Shown here: piece after piece, positions 16,879-27,119 of the stretch
Numbering within the stretch: the stretch's first letter is position 1
How the letters are laid out: every line of letters begins with the position of its first letter
NCBI RefSeq assembly: GCF_029369745.1
Contig: NZ_CP120210.1
Span: 806,001-870,000, forward strand
Reading direction: 5' to 3'
Origin: Amycolatopsis sp. QT-25
Lineage (GTDB): Bacteria; Actinomycetota; Actinomycetes; Mycobacteriales; Pseudonocardiaceae
DNA length: 64,000 nt
The notes under the pieces: model-generated
The model's database searches: none
The model's input: the letters and a program-made list of their open reading frames with translations, nothing else
What the model was told of the DNA's origin: nothing
Made by a program: the position numbers and the translations under genes

Positions 16879-19383
16879 ATGACACTTACAGACCTCCTGC
16901 CTGCGCGTCCCGACCCCGACTCGCTGTTCGAAGCCTTCTCCACCTGGACGGCCGAGCGCGGACTCGAGCTGTACCCGGCGCAGGAAGAGGCCATCATCGA
17001 AGTGGTCTCCGGGGCGAACCTGATCCTGTCGACACCGACGGGCTCGGGAAAGAGCCTGGTCGCCGTCGGGGCGCACTTCACCGCGCTCGCGCACGGCCGC
17101 CGCAGTTACTACACGGCGCCGATCAAGGCGCTCGTCTCGGAGAAGTTCTTCCAGCTCATCGAGATCTTCGGCGCGGAGAACGTCGGCATGATGACCGGCG
17201 ACTCGGCGGTCAACGCCGACGCGCCGATCATCTGCTGCACGGCGGAAATCCTGGCGAACATGGCGCTGCGCTTCGGTGCCGACGCGCCGGTCGGACAGGT
17301 GATCGCGGACGAGTTCCACTTCTATTCGGAGCCGGATCGCGGCTGGGCCTGGCAGGTGCCGCTGCTGGAACTGCCGAAGGCGCAGTTCGTGCTGATGTCG
17401 GCGACGCTGGGCGACGTCTCGTTCTTCGAGAAGGACCTCACCCGCCGGACGGGCCGTCCGACCGCGGTGGTCACCTCGGTGGAGCGGCCGGTGCCGCTGA
17501 CCTTCCGCTACGCGCTGACGCCGTTGCACGAGACGATGTCCGAGCTGCTCCACGGCGGTCAGTCGCCGGTGTACGTCGTGCACTTCTCGCAGGCCGCGGC
17601 GATCGAACGCGCGCAGACGCTGATGAGCATCAACGTCACCTCGAAGGCGGAGAAGGAGGCCATCGCCGAGACGCTCGGCGACTTCCGGTTCTCGGCCGGG
17701 TTCGGGAAGACGCTGTCGCGGCTGGTCCGGCACGGGATCGGCGTGCACCACGCCGGCATGTTGCCGAAGTACCGGCGTCTGGTCGAGCAGCTCGCGCAGG
17801 CCGGGTTGCTGAAGGTGATCTGCGGGACCGACACCCTCGGCGTCGGCATCAACGTACCTATTCGCACGGTGGTCTTCTCGGCGCTGACGAAGTACGACGG
17901 CGTACGGCAGCGGCATCTCAAGGCGCGCGAGTTCCACCAGATCGCCGGTCGCGCCGGCCGCGCCGGGTACGACACCGACGGCTACGTCGTCGTGCAGGCA
18001 CCGGACCACGTCGTCGAAAACGCCAAGGCGCTGGAGAAGGCGGGCGACGATCCGAAGAAGAAAAAGAAGATCGTCCGCAAGAAGGCACCCGAAGGGTTCG
18101 TCAACTGGACGGAGAGCACCTTCGACCGGCTGATCGCGGCCGAGCCGGAACCGCTGACGTCGAGCTTCCAAGTGAGCCACTCGATGCTGCTGAACGTCGT
18201 CTCGCGGCCGGGCAACGCGTTCGACTCGATGCGGCATCTGCTGGAGGACAACCATTCCGACCGTCCCGCCCAGCGGAAACTGATCCTGCGCGCGATCGCG
18301 ATCTACCGCGCGCTGCTCGCGGCGGGGGTCGTGGAACGGCTCGGCGAACCCGACGAGCAGGGCCGCATCGTGCGGCTCACCGTGGACCTGCAGTTCGACT
18401 TCGCGCTGAACCAGCCGCTTTCGCCGTTCGCGCTGGCCGCGATCGAACTCCTCGACGTCGAGTCGCCGTCCTATCCGCTCGACGTGGTGTCCATTGTGGA
18501 ATCCACTGTGGACAATCCGCGTCCGGTGCTGTCGCAGCAGCAGTTCAAGGCGCGGGGTGAAGCCGTTCAGGCGATGAAGGCCGAGGGCATCGAGTACGAC
18601 GAGCGGATGGAGCTGCTCGAGAACGTCACGTATCCGAAACCGCTCGAAGAACTGCTGGAAGCGGCGTATTCCCGCTACCGGCAAGGGCATCCGTGGGTCG
18701 AGGACTACGAGCTCAAGCCGAAGTCCGTCGTGCGCGACATGTACGAGCGCGCGATGAACTTCGTGGAGTACATCGGTTTCTACCAGCTCGCCCGGTCGGA
18801 AGGGCTGGTGCTGCGGTACCTCACCGACACCTACGACTCGCTGCGGCACACGGTTCCCGACGAGGCGAAGACCGAGGGGTTGCAAGACCTCATCGAATGG
18901 CTCGGCGAACTGGTGCGCCAGGTCGACTCCAGCCTCCTGGACGAATGGGAAGCCCTGCGTCATCCGGAAGAGGAAGGCCCGGTGTCGACGAGGCCACCGT
19001 CCGAGCCGCCCGCGGTCACGCGGAACGAGCGGGCGTTCCGGGTGCTCGTGCGGAACGAGCTGTTCCGCCGGGTGGAGCTGGCCTCGCGGCGGGCGTACGG
19101 GACGCTCGGCGAACTGGACGCCGCGTCGGGCTGGGACGCCGACGCGTGGGAAGACGCCATCGAGGACTACTTCGACGAGCACGAAACCCTCGGCATCGGC
19201 CCGGACGCGCGCGGGCCCAAGCTGCTGATCATCGAGAAGGAGACGGAGATCTGGCGGGTGCGGCAGATCTTCGACGATCCGGCAGGCGACCACGACTGGG
19301 GCATCAGCGCCGAGGTCGACCTGGCGGCTTCGGACGAGGCGGGCTCGGCGGTCATCCGGATCACGGCGGTGGACCAGCTCTGA
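16879..19383 (+). CDS. DEAD/DEAH-box helicase with DUF3516 C-terminus
   Basis: An 834-residue superfamily 2 helicase. Motif I is TPTGSGKS near residue 55, motif II DEFH, motif III SAT and motif VI QIAGRAGRAG, and the first and second helicase domains are complete. A basic insert with consecutive Lys residues (DPKKKKKIVRKK) follows. The C-terminal 400 residues match what I know as the actinobacterial DUF3516 region. ATG 16879 removes an upstream stretch that looks non-coding. The target, RNA or DNA, cannot be read from the sequence; relatives resemble Ski2-type RNA helicases. Confidence 0.92.
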   Translation: MTLTDLLPARPDPDSLFEAFSTWTAERGLELYPAQEEAIIEVVSGANLILSTPTGSGKSLVAVGAHFTALAHGRRSYYTAPIKALVSEKFFQLIEIFGAENVGMMTGDSAVNADAPIICCTAEILANMALRFGADAPVGQVIADEFHFYSEPDRGWAWQVPLLELPKAQFVLMSATLGDVSFFEKDLTRRTGRPTAVVTSVERPVPLTFRYALTPLHETMSELLHGGQSPVYVVHFSQAAAIERAQTLMSINVTSKAEKEAIAETLGDFRFSAGFGKTLSRLVRHGIGVHHAGMLPKYRRLVEQLAQAGLLKVICGTDTLGVGINVPIRTVVFSALTKYDGVRQRHLKAREFHQIAGRAGRAGYDTDGYVVVQAPDHVVENAKALEKAGDDPKKKKKIVRKKAPEGFVNWTESTFDRLIAAEPEPLTSSFQVSHSMLLNVVSRPGNAFDSMRHLLEDNHSDRPAQRKLILRAIAIYRALLAAGVVERLGEPDEQGRIVRLTVDLQFDFALNQPLSPFALAAIELLDVESPSYPLDVVSIVESTVDNPRPVLSQQQFKARGEAVQAMKAEGIEYDERMELLENVTYPKPLEELLEAAYSRYRQGHPWVEDYELKPKSVVRDMYERAMNFVEYIGFYQLARSEGLVLRYLTDTYDSLRHTVPDEAKTEGLQDLIEWLGELVRQVDSSLLDEWEALRHPEEEGPVSTRPPSEPPAVTRNERAFRVLVRNELFRRVELASRRAYGTLGELDAASGWDADAWEDAIEDYFDEHETLGIGPDARGPKLLIIEKETEIWRVRQIFDDPAGDHDWGISAEVDLAASDEAGSAVIRITAVDQL

Positions 19384-19436
19384 CGCTTCGTGAGTGGTAG
19401 GGACGATTCCTACCGTCCTTGCCGCTCACCACCTGT

Positions 19437-19495
19437 GAGTACATGAAGGCCCCCTTCCTTGCGCCAGACGCAAGGAAGGGGGCCTTCATGTACTC
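19437..19495. repeat. Palindrome family 1, copy 3
   Basis: Same arms as the other copies, but with outer ends GAG/CTC and an altered centre that reads CCAGA flanked by GCG and CGC. It is located 53 nt after the helicase stop. The matched changes on both arms are the key feature. Confidence 0.85.
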
Positions 19496-19569
19496 CACGG
19501 TCGTCATGTTCGCCCCAGCCGAAGCGTCATGGCCGTCGAACCAGAGCCCCACCATGAACGCCATGTCGC

Positions 19570-19885
19570 CTCCATGAGCCGGGCCCGGTCGAGGCCACCC
19601 GCGACCAGCGGCGTGCACCCGATGTCGCGGACCAGTTCGCTCACTTCGCCGACTTGTCACCGCAGATCGGTACCGCCGGCGGACGGCCGCCGAACATCGG
19701 CGGAGTCATCCTCCAGACGTCCACGTGGCCTCAACGGCCTGGTCAGCAGACGGGACTGCAGCCGGCGGACGGCGAAGGTCGAGTACTCGCTGACGGACCT
19801 TGGGACCACGCTGCTGGCGCCCATCGAAGCCTTCGGGGAGTGGGCGTCCAGGCACGGCGACGAGGTGATGGCGGCGCAGGACGAG
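19570..19885 (+). pseudogene. Remnant of an HxlR-family transcriptional regulator
   Basis: One frame keeps the C-terminal half of an HxlR winged-helix domain: LNGLVSRRD, then VEYSLTDLGTTLLAPIEAF followed by GEWASRHGDEVMAAQDE, which corresponds to the family pattern GLVSR..KVEYSLTxLG...P...W..HGDEVM. The upstream part is disrupted: pieces resembling the RFxDLxxxIGG and LTQTLR segments lie in another frame, and no clean start or N-terminal helix is visible. At least one frameshift is therefore implied. The frame also runs into the 21-nt repeats downstream. It is most likely a decayed regulator of a lost or nearby gene. Confidence 0.5.
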
Positions 19886-19900
19886 GTAACCCGGTTAGGC

Positions 19901-19980
19901 GTAACTCGCGTGCTTGGAGGCGTAACTCGCGTGATTGGACGGCGAACTAGCGTGCTTGGAGGCGTAACTCGTGTGATCGG
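19901..19980. repeat. 21-nt tandem repeat array, site 1
   Basis: Four units: GTAACTCGCGTGCTTGGAGGC (19901-19921, counted as 21 nt), a 22-nt copy with ATTGGAC, a 20-nt copy starting GAACTAGCG, and a partial copy GTAACTCGTGTGATCGG. A decayed copy precedes them at about 19886. The same unit recurs at 50424, 51494 and 55494. Confidence 0.75.
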
Positions 19981-20000
19981 GGGTCGCTCTGGCTCACCGA

Positions 20001-20055
20001 GTCCGTGAAGGCCTCCTTGAGGGACGCTGGGTCCCTCAAGGAGGCCTTCACGGAC
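20001..20055. repeat. Palindrome family 2, copy 1 (25-bp arms)
   Basis: The left arm 20001-20025 begins GTCCGTGAAGGCCTCC and the right arm 20031-20055 is its exact complement, around a 5-nt centre. It lies between the HxlR remnant and the 3' end of the ferredoxin gene. The second copy, at 29001-29057, differs by a C-G to T-A pair change, which keeps the pairing. Confidence 0.85.
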
Positions 20056-20102
20056 CGGGCCGGGGAGTCGACCGCGACCGGGAATTCAGGACATCCCACG
20101 GC

Positions 20103-20297
20103 CTACGCGAGCGAGAGTGCCTGACCAGGGCAGATGTGCACGGCGGTGCGCGCGTTCTCTTCGGCTTCAGCGCCTTTTGGTTCGGCGTTCAGCACGATGA
20201 CCGTTCCGTCGTCCTCGCTCTGGTCGAACAGATCGGGGTCGGTGAGCACGCACTGGCCCGCGCCCACACACTTCCCGGTGTCCGCGATGATCTTCAT
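20103..20297 (-). CDS. Three-cysteine ferredoxin, P450 redox partner
   Basis: A 64-residue ferredoxin of the small actinomycete type. Cys10, Cys16 and Cys56 (motifs KCVGAGQC and ICPG) are the only cysteines, so a [3Fe-4S] cluster is expected. GGAGG stands directly before ATG 20297 on the minus strand. It begins 8 nt after the P450 stop, and the pair is almost certainly co-transcribed. It would carry electrons to that P450. No ferredoxin reductase is present in the window. Confidence 0.93.
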   Translation of the reverse strand: MKIIADTGKCVGAGQCVLTDPDLFDQSEDDGTVIVLNAEPKGAEAEENARTAVHICPGQALSLA

Positions 20298-20305
20298 GGA
20301 TCCTC

Positions 20306-21520
20306 CTACCAGGTGACCGGAAGGGCGTGGAGGCCGTAGATCGACGAGTCGTGCTTGAACGGCAGCTCGTCGACCGGAACGGCGATCCGGATGCCCGGAA
20401 TACGCTTGAACAGCGTATCGAACACGATCTGGAGTTCCATCCGCGCGAGATTCTGGCCAAGGCACTGATGCACGCCGAACCCGAACGCCACATGGTGCCG
20501 CGCGCCGCGTTCGATGTCGAAGGTGTCGGGGTTCTCGAACCCGTCCGGGTCGTGGTTGCCCGCGTTGCTCAGGCCGACGACGCCCTCACCCGCGCGGATG
20601 AGCGTGCCGCCGATCTCGACGTCCGCCGTGGCGACACGTGAGGTGGCGATCTCCGCGATGGTGAAGATCCGCAGGAGTTCTTCGATCGCGGGCAGGGTCT
20701 TGTCCGGGTCCGCCTTGATCTTCGCCAGCTGGTCCGGGTTCTCCAGCAGGGTCACCGTGCCGAGCGAGATCATGTTCGCCGTCGTCTCGTGCCCGGCGAT
20801 GAGCAGCAGGAACGCCAGGCCCACGAGTTCGTCGTGGTCCTCCTCGCCCGCTTCCCGCTGCTTCAGGATTTGACGGCCGAGAAGATCGTCTTCGGTCGCG
20901 TCCGCTTCCTTCTTGGTGACGAGTTCGTCGAGATAGTGCTCGAGTCGCTCGAACGCGGTCATCCGTTCTTCGGCGGTGACTTCCCGGCTGAGCATCTTGG
21001 AACTGCAGGCCTGGAAGAAATCATGGTCCGCATACGGGACACCGAGCAGTTCGCAGATCACCAAGGACGGGACCGGCAGGGAAAGCGCCTGAACGAGGTC
21101 GGCGGGTCGGGGACCGGCGAGCAAGGCGTCGATGTGCTCGTCGACGATCTGCTGGATCCGCGGCTGGAGCGCTTTCATGCGTTTGACGGTGAATTCGCCG
21201 ACCACGTCCCGCCTGGCCCGGCTGTGTTCAGGCGGGTCCATCGCGATGAGCGACGGGCGGAACGGCTTGTCTTCGCGGCGGATCTGCCGCGCGACCATCA
21301 TCGGGAACGAAGGATTCTGCCGGTCGGAGCTGAAATGCGGGCTGCTCAGCATTTCGCGGATGTCCTCGAGCCGGGTGAGTGCCCAAGCCGTCTGGCCGGA
21401 CGGCAGGCCGACCCGGGAAATCGGACTTTCCGCGCGAAGCTTCTCGTATTCGGGCGGCGGCGAAAACGGGCATTTCCGTTCCAGCGGCAAGGTCGCGGTG
21501 GTTTCCTCGACGTCGGTCAT
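20306..21520 (-). CDS. Cytochrome P450 (CYP105-like)
   Basis: A complete 404-residue soluble bacterial P450. The oxygen-activating I-helix motif is AGHETT, the K-helix ExxR is EELLR, and the heme-binding loop is FGFGVHQCLGQ with its Cys thiolate. An intact heme loop and partner ferredoxin indicate an active monooxygenase. The substrate is unknown. The CYP105-like call rests on overall motif style (for example HHVAFGFGVHQCLG), not on an alignment. It is divergent from a TetR gene 214 bp away, the usual arrangement for a local repressor. Confidence 0.93.
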   Translation of the reverse strand: MTDVEETTATLPLERKCPFSPPPEYEKLRAESPISRVGLPSGQTAWALTRLEDIREMLSSPHFSSDRQNPSFPMMVARQIRREDKPFRPSLIAMDPPEHSRARRDVVGEFTVKRMKALQPRIQQIVDEHIDALLAGPRPADLVQALSLPVPSLVICELLGVPYADHDFFQACSSKMLSREVTAEERMTAFERLEHYLDELVTKKEADATEDDLLGRQILKQREAGEEDHDELVGLAFLLLIAGHETTANMISLGTVTLLENPDQLAKIKADPDKTLPAIEELLRIFTIAEIATSRVATADVEIGGTLIRAGEGVVGLSNAGNHDPDGFENPDTFDIERGARHHVAFGFGVHQCLGQNLARMELQIVFDTLFKRIPGIRIAVPVDELPFKHDSSIYGLHALPVTW

Positions 21521-21669
21521 CGGGTCGTCCTTCCCCAGGTGTCGGGTGGCTCGGGCGGTAGCGGACAGGGAACCCCAAAAGATATGCGGATGGTTTCATT
21601 CCGCTTATGCCACCAAGGTACTCAAGCGGAGACAGGTCGTCCACTCGCGAAGGAGTGGTTTCCCGGAGC

Positions 21670-21696
21670 ACGTGAGGGGCATGTCCTCACGTGCGA
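21670..21696. promoter_or_regulatory. Inverted repeat before the TetR gene, candidate operator
   Basis: GCACGTGAGG and CCTCACGTGC form perfect 10-bp arms around a 7-nt centre, ending 38 nt before the tetR start. A second partial dyad, GCGGA...TCCGC, lies near 21587-21605, closer to the P450 start. Either could bind the TetR protein; an RNA hairpin in the tetR leader is the alternative. Confidence 0.45.
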
Positions 21697-21734
21697 GAAT
21701 CACGGCCCTGAAGGACCTTCGAGAGGCGAGGATC

Positions 21735-22373
21735 ATGACTGCCGACCCCGAGACCCGCTTGCGCGCCGACGCGCGCCGGAACCGGGATCAGATCCTGGCC
21801 GCCGCGAGAGCCATCTTCGCCGCCCAGGGCGCCGAGGTCCCGATGGAGGAGATCGCACGCTCGGCGGGCGTCGGCGTCGGCACCCTCTACCGGCGCTTCC
21901 CGGACCGGGACGCGTTGATCCGGGCGGTCGCCGTCGACAACTTCGACCGGGTGCTCAGGGACGCGAAAGCCGCGAGGGACCAGGAGTCCTCCGACTGGGA
22001 CGCCCTGATCCGGCTCCTGCACCAGTCGATGGAACTCCAGCTGAGCATCCAGCTCGCGATGGTGTCGCCCCGGGCACTGGTGATCCTGAAGAGCGACCCG
22101 GCGATCAAGGCCCTGCGTGACGAGCTGGTCCTGGTGATGGACGCCTTCGTCCGGGGCGCGCAGGCGGAGGGCAGGCTCCGGACGGACGTCGGCACGGGTG
22201 ACGTCGCCATCCTGTTCGCGACGTTGCTGCGGCAGATGCCGGGCAAGGGCCAGGAGGTCGCGCGGATGGCGGCCCGGCGCTGCATCGGGATCATGATCGA
22301 CGGCTTGCGGGCCGCCGAGGCGAGCGAGCCGCTCCCGGGCCGGGCCTTGACCGGCGCCGACCTGGATCCGTGA
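21735..22373 (+). CDS. TetR-family transcriptional regulator
   Basis: A 212-residue repressor-type protein. The N-terminal helix-turn-helix is intact, with MEEIARSAGVGVGTLYRRFP at about residues 37-56. The C-terminal ligand-binding part is all-helical, as usual. ATG 21735 is preceded by a purine-rich GAGGCGAGG. Its position, divergent from the P450-ferredoxin pair, suggests that it controls that pair and itself; the ligand could be the P450 substrate (inference). The 3' end faces the short aldehyde dehydrogenase across palindrome family 1. Confidence 0.9.
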   Translation: MTADPETRLRADARRNRDQILAAARAIFAAQGAEVPMEEIARSAGVGVGTLYRRFPDRDALIRAVAVDNFDRVLRDAKAARDQESSDWDALIRLLHQSMELQLSIQLAMVSPRALVILKSDPAIKALRDELVLVMDAFVRGAQAEGRLRTDVGTGDVAILFATLLRQMPGKGQEVARMAARRCIGIMIDGLRAAEASEPLPGRALTGADLDP

Positions 22374-22452
22374 ATCCGTGAAGCCGTCGCCCCGGGGTGG
22401 GCCCTCTTCGCCGAGCAGCTCCCGCCGCGACAGCCGGCACGGCTTACTTCCG

Positions 22453-22513
22453 GCAGTACATGAAGGCACCCTTCCTTGCGCCTAGCGCGAGGAAGGGTGC
22501 CTTCATGTACTGC
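22453..22513. repeat. Palindrome family 1, copy 4
   Basis: The arms differ from the other copies by one compensated pair (C-G to A-T within GGCACCC/GGGTGCC) and one wobble pair, and the ends are GCAG/CTGC. It lies between the convergent tetR and short aldehyde dehydrogenase genes. A lone half arm, GTACATGAAGG, occurs again near 22586. Confidence 0.85.
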
Positions 22514-22639
22514 TTCAGGTCTGGCGGGCGTGTCCGCGGGCAGCCCAGCCGGAGTGCTATGCCACTTTGACCGCGCCCTCGGCGTGTACATGAAGGGCCT
22601 CTACGTAGTCCAGGGTGTCCAACTGTCCGAATCGGGTGG

Positions 22640-23498
22640 TCAGACGCCCAGCGGATGCCAGACGGTCTTCGCTTCCAGGTACCGCCGCAGCCGTGCGATG
22701 TCGGCGTCGGCGGTCCAGTCCGGTTCGACGTCCGGGACGGTCAGGACGCGCTTCACGGTGCCTGCGGCATCGCGCGCCAGGTCCGCCCGCGCGGCCGGCT
22801 CGGCGCCCGCCGGGTCGAGGGCGTTGACGTCTCCGTGCGAAGCCAGCCACGAGCCCAGTTCCGCCGCGCGACCGGTCAGGATGTTCGCGACCCCGCCGGG
22901 CAGGTCGGAAGTCGCCAGGACCTCCGAAAGCGTGATCGCGGGCAGCGGCCGGTCCGCGCTGGAGACCACCACGGCCGTCGAACCCGTCGCCAGCACCGGC
23001 GCGAGCACGCTCACCAGGCCGAGCAACGACGACCGCTGCGGGGCCAGCACACCCACCACCCCGGTCGGTTCCGGGACGGTGAAGGAGAAGTACGGACCGG
23101 CGACCGGGTTCGCGCCACCGAGCACGGTCGCGATCTTGTCCGTCCAGCCCGCGTACCAGACCCAGCGGTCGATCGAAGCGTCCACAAGGGACTGTGCCTT
23201 CTTCGCCGCGATGCCTTCGGACGCGGCGACCTCCGCGACGAACTGCTCGCGGCGGCCTTCCAGCATCTCCGCGACCCGGTACAGCACCTGGCCGCGGTTG
23301 TACGCGGTCGCCGCCGACCAGCCACCGAAAGCCTTGCGGGCGGCGGAAACCGCGTCGCGGACGTCCTTACGGGACGCGTGCGAGGCGTTCGCCAGGAACT
23401 TGCCCTTGCTGTCGGTGACCGGATACACCCGGCCCGACTCCGAGCGCGGGAACTTGCCGCCGATGTAGAGCTTGTAGGTCTTCGCCACCGAAATACGG

Positions 23499-23506
<8 letters not shown>
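22640..23506 (-). CDS. Short aldehyde-dehydrogenase-like protein without catalytic half
   Basis: A 288-residue relative of aldehyde dehydrogenase that ends where the catalytic-cysteine domain should begin. The N-terminal half is recognisable: YKLYIGGKFPRSESGRVYPV, AARKAFGGW and GVVGVLAPQ. The Asn of PWNF, the GSTxVG loop and the active Cys are all absent. ATG 23506 overlaps the end of the full-length enzyme gene by 8 nt. Frame, start and neighbours look intact, so it appears to be a maintained protein, perhaps a partner or regulatory subunit of the enzyme at 23499, and not recent decay. Confidence 0.85.
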
Positions 23507-24932
<1,426 letters not shown>

Positions 24933-24935
24933 GGG

Positions 24936-25910
24936 TCAGTCCACCGTCACGTAGTCGGGACCGCTGTAGTGGCCGTCGGCCTGGGTGCGGCGCTGCAGCA
25001 GGAGGTCGTTGAGCAGGCTGGACGCCCCGAACCGGAACAGATCCGGGGTCAGCCACTGCTCGCCGGCGACCTCGTGCACCGCGACCAGGTACTTGATCGC
25101 GTCCTTGGTGGTCCGGATGCCACCGGCGGGTTTGACGCCGCGCAGTTCACCGGTCTGGACGAACCAGTCGCGGACGGCCTGCAGCATCACGTGCGTGACC
25201 GGCAGCGTCGCGGCGGGCGAGACCTTGCCGGTGGAGGTCTTGATGAAGTCGCCGCCCGCCAGCAGCGCGAGCCAGGACGCGCGGCGGACGTTGTCGTAGG
25301 TGGCCAGCTCACCGGTTTCGAGAATGACCTTCAGGTGAGCGTCGCCACAAGCGGCCTTGATCGCCTGGATCTCCTCGAAGACCTCCAGGTAGCGGCCTTC
25401 CAGGAAGGCGCCGCGATCGATCACCATGTCGATTTCGGCGGCTCCGGCGTCGACGGCGATCTTCGTGTCGGCCAGCTTGACCTCGCGGCTCGTGCGGCCT
25501 GCCGGGAAACCGGTGGCGACACTCGCCACGTGGATGCCGGTGCCGCGGAGCGCCTCGACAGCCGTCTCGGCCATGTCCGGGTACACGCACACGGCCGCGA
25601 CCCGCGGGGTGTCCGGGCGGTCCGGATCCGGCCGCATGGCCTTCGCGGCGAGCGCGCGGACCTTGCCCCGGGTGTCGGCGCCTTCGAGGGTCGTCAGGTC
25701 GACCATCGAAATGGCGGTGTCGATGGCCCAGAGCTTGGCGGCCTTCTTGATGCTGCGCGTGCCGAGTCCCGCCGCCCGCTGCTCGACGCCGACCTGGTCG
25801 ACGCCAGGCAGCCCGTGCAGGAACCGGCGCAGGCTCGCCTCGTCGCGAGTCGCGTCCGTCAGCGGCGACGGGGTGGCCGTCGCCGCTGACGAGCTGGTCG
25901 TAGCTGTCAT
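24936..25910 (-). CDS. deoC: Deoxyribose-phosphate aldolase
   Basis: A 324-residue class I aldolase that splits 2-deoxyribose-5-phosphate into acetaldehyde and glyceraldehyde-3-phosphate. The Schiff-base Lys lies in DFIKTSTGK and the proton-relay Lys in GVKPAGGIR; VCVYPD and EIDMVIDRG are also typical. The first 40 residues (a Thr/Ser/Ala-rich start, then FLHGLPGVDQVGVEQRAAGL) make it longer than E. coli DeoC but resemble other actinomycete forms. It completes the pathway begun by deoA and purine phosphorylase. It is part of a close-packed minus-strand series. Confidence 0.95.
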   Translation of the reverse strand: MTATTSSSAATATPSPLTDATRDEASLRRFLHGLPGVDQVGVEQRAAGLGTRSIKKAAKLWAIDTAISMVDLTTLEGADTRGKVRALAAKAMRPDPDRPDTPRVAAVCVYPDMAETAVEALRGTGIHVASVATGFPAGRTSREVKLADTKIAVDAGAAEIDMVIDRGAFLEGRYLEVFEEIQAIKAACGDAHLKVILETGELATYDNVRRASWLALLAGGDFIKTSTGKVSPAATLPVTHVMLQAVRDWFVQTGELRGVKPAGGIRTTKDAIKYLVAVHEVAGEQWLTPDLFRFGASSLLNDLLLQRRTQADGHYSGPDYVTVD

Positions 25911-25929
25911 ACGGGTGAGTGTAGGCGGC

Positions 25930-27099
25930 CTACAGGCTGGGCACCGGGGGCTGGGCGGCGGCCAGCGCGGGCAGCGCGGGCAGCACCGGCGCGCAGAACT
26001 CGGAGATCATCGGGAGCTGACGCTTGAGCGCGGCGTCCGGTGAAGCGGTGATGTCCACCGTGGCCAGCGTGGAGATGTTCTTGCCGGAGTCGTCCTGGAA
26101 GCTGAGGGTGGCGAAGCCCGGCAGGTCGCCGCCGTGGCCCCAGATCGAGATGTCCTCGGCGCAGGCGCCTGCCGTCTTGAGGTTCAGCTTCATCAGGCCG
26201 AGGCCGTACTCCATGCCGCCACCCACCGGGACCGTCTTCTTCATCTGCGCGAGCAGCTCCGCGGGCAGCAGACGCCCGCCGAACAGCGCCTCGAAAAAGC
26301 GGTTGAGGTCCTTGCCCGAGGACACCATGCCGCCCGCGCCGAAGTAACGCGAGTAGTTGTAGGTGGTGACGTCGGTGAGGCCACGCGGCGCGTCGTACAG
26401 CTGCTCGTAACCACGGGCGGCCGGGCGGATCAGGAACGGGAAGTCACGGGGGAGCGAGGTGTCGCGCAGGTGCAGCGGCCCGGTGACGCGCTCGGCGAGC
26501 GCGCATTCCAGCGGCTTCCGGGTGATCTTCTCGACCAGCAGACCGAGGACGTTGTAGCCGGTGTTCGAGTACGCCCAGCTCGTGCCGGGTTCGAACTGCA
26601 GCGGCTGCTTCGACACGCTCAGGCGGATCTGGTCGTCGCTGTCGAAATGCGCGAAGCGTTCGGTGTCGACCTCCGGACCGGACGCCCAGGTGTCCTCGGT
26701 GGCCAGGTCGCGCGGGAGGCCGCTGGTGTGCTGCAGCAGCTGGCGGACGGTGATCGGCTCCGGATACGGCAGCAGCCCCGGCAGATAGCGCCGCACGGGC
26801 TCGTCCAGCCCGACGCGCTTCTCGGCCACGAGCTGCAGGACCAGGGTCGCGACGAACACCTTCGACACACTCGCGATCCGCCACCGGCCCGACGCGTCGG
26901 GCTTACCCGGCCGGTCGATGTCCGCGACGCCGCTGACGCCACGGAATCCGTCGGAGACGGCGACCATGCCGGGGATGCCCGCGGCGATCGCCGCGTCCAT
27001 CGCGGTTTGGCGTGGATCGGTCTTCCCGGCCGCCGCCGCCGGGAAGGCGGTGACGGAAAGCAGTGCGGCACAAGCGATCGCGACGATACTTCGGCGCAT
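25930..27099 (-). CDS. Secreted serine hydrolase, beta-lactamase / DD-peptidase fold
   Basis: A 389-residue exported protein. Its signal peptide ends near AFPAAAA (residue about 24). The nucleophile motif SVSK is at residues 77-80, YSN lies in WAYSNTGYNVLG, and the third-box equivalent is HGG in WGHGGDLPGF. This is the class C beta-lactamase-like family (PF00144), which includes D-Ala-D-Ala carboxypeptidases and esterases; no true beta-lactamase role is implied. It is 19-20 nt from the genes on each side, so it could share their transcript, although the function seems unrelated to deoC. Confidence 0.88.
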   Translation of the reverse strand: MRRSIVAIACAALLSVTAFPAAAAGKTDPRQTAMDAAIAAGIPGMVAVSDGFRGVSGVADIDRPGKPDASGRWRIASVSKVFVATLVLQLVAEKRVGLDEPVRRYLPGLLPYPEPITVRQLLQHTSGLPRDLATEDTWASGPEVDTERFAHFDSDDQIRLSVSKQPLQFEPGTSWAYSNTGYNVLGLLVEKITRKPLECALAERVTGPLHLRDTSLPRDFPFLIRPAARGYEQLYDAPRGLTDVTTYNYSRYFGAGGMVSSGKDLNRFFEALFGGRLLPAELLAQMKKTVPVGGGMEYGLGLMKLNLKTAGACAEDISIWGHGGDLPGFATLSFQDDSGKNISTLATVDITASPDAALKRQLPMISEFCAPVLPALPALAAAQPPVPSL

Positions 27100-27119
27100 G
27101 TGATGACCCCCGGTCCAAG

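Noticed and set aside
16831-19293. An 820-codon minus-strand frame opposite the helicase
   Set aside because: It is antisense to a helicase with complete motifs; the composition is typical of a shadow frame.
25930-27099. The serine hydrolase as an antibiotic-resistance beta-lactamase
   Set aside because: Only the general PF00144 motifs are present. This family is dominated by peptidases and esterases, and the sequence alone gives no reason to claim resistance.
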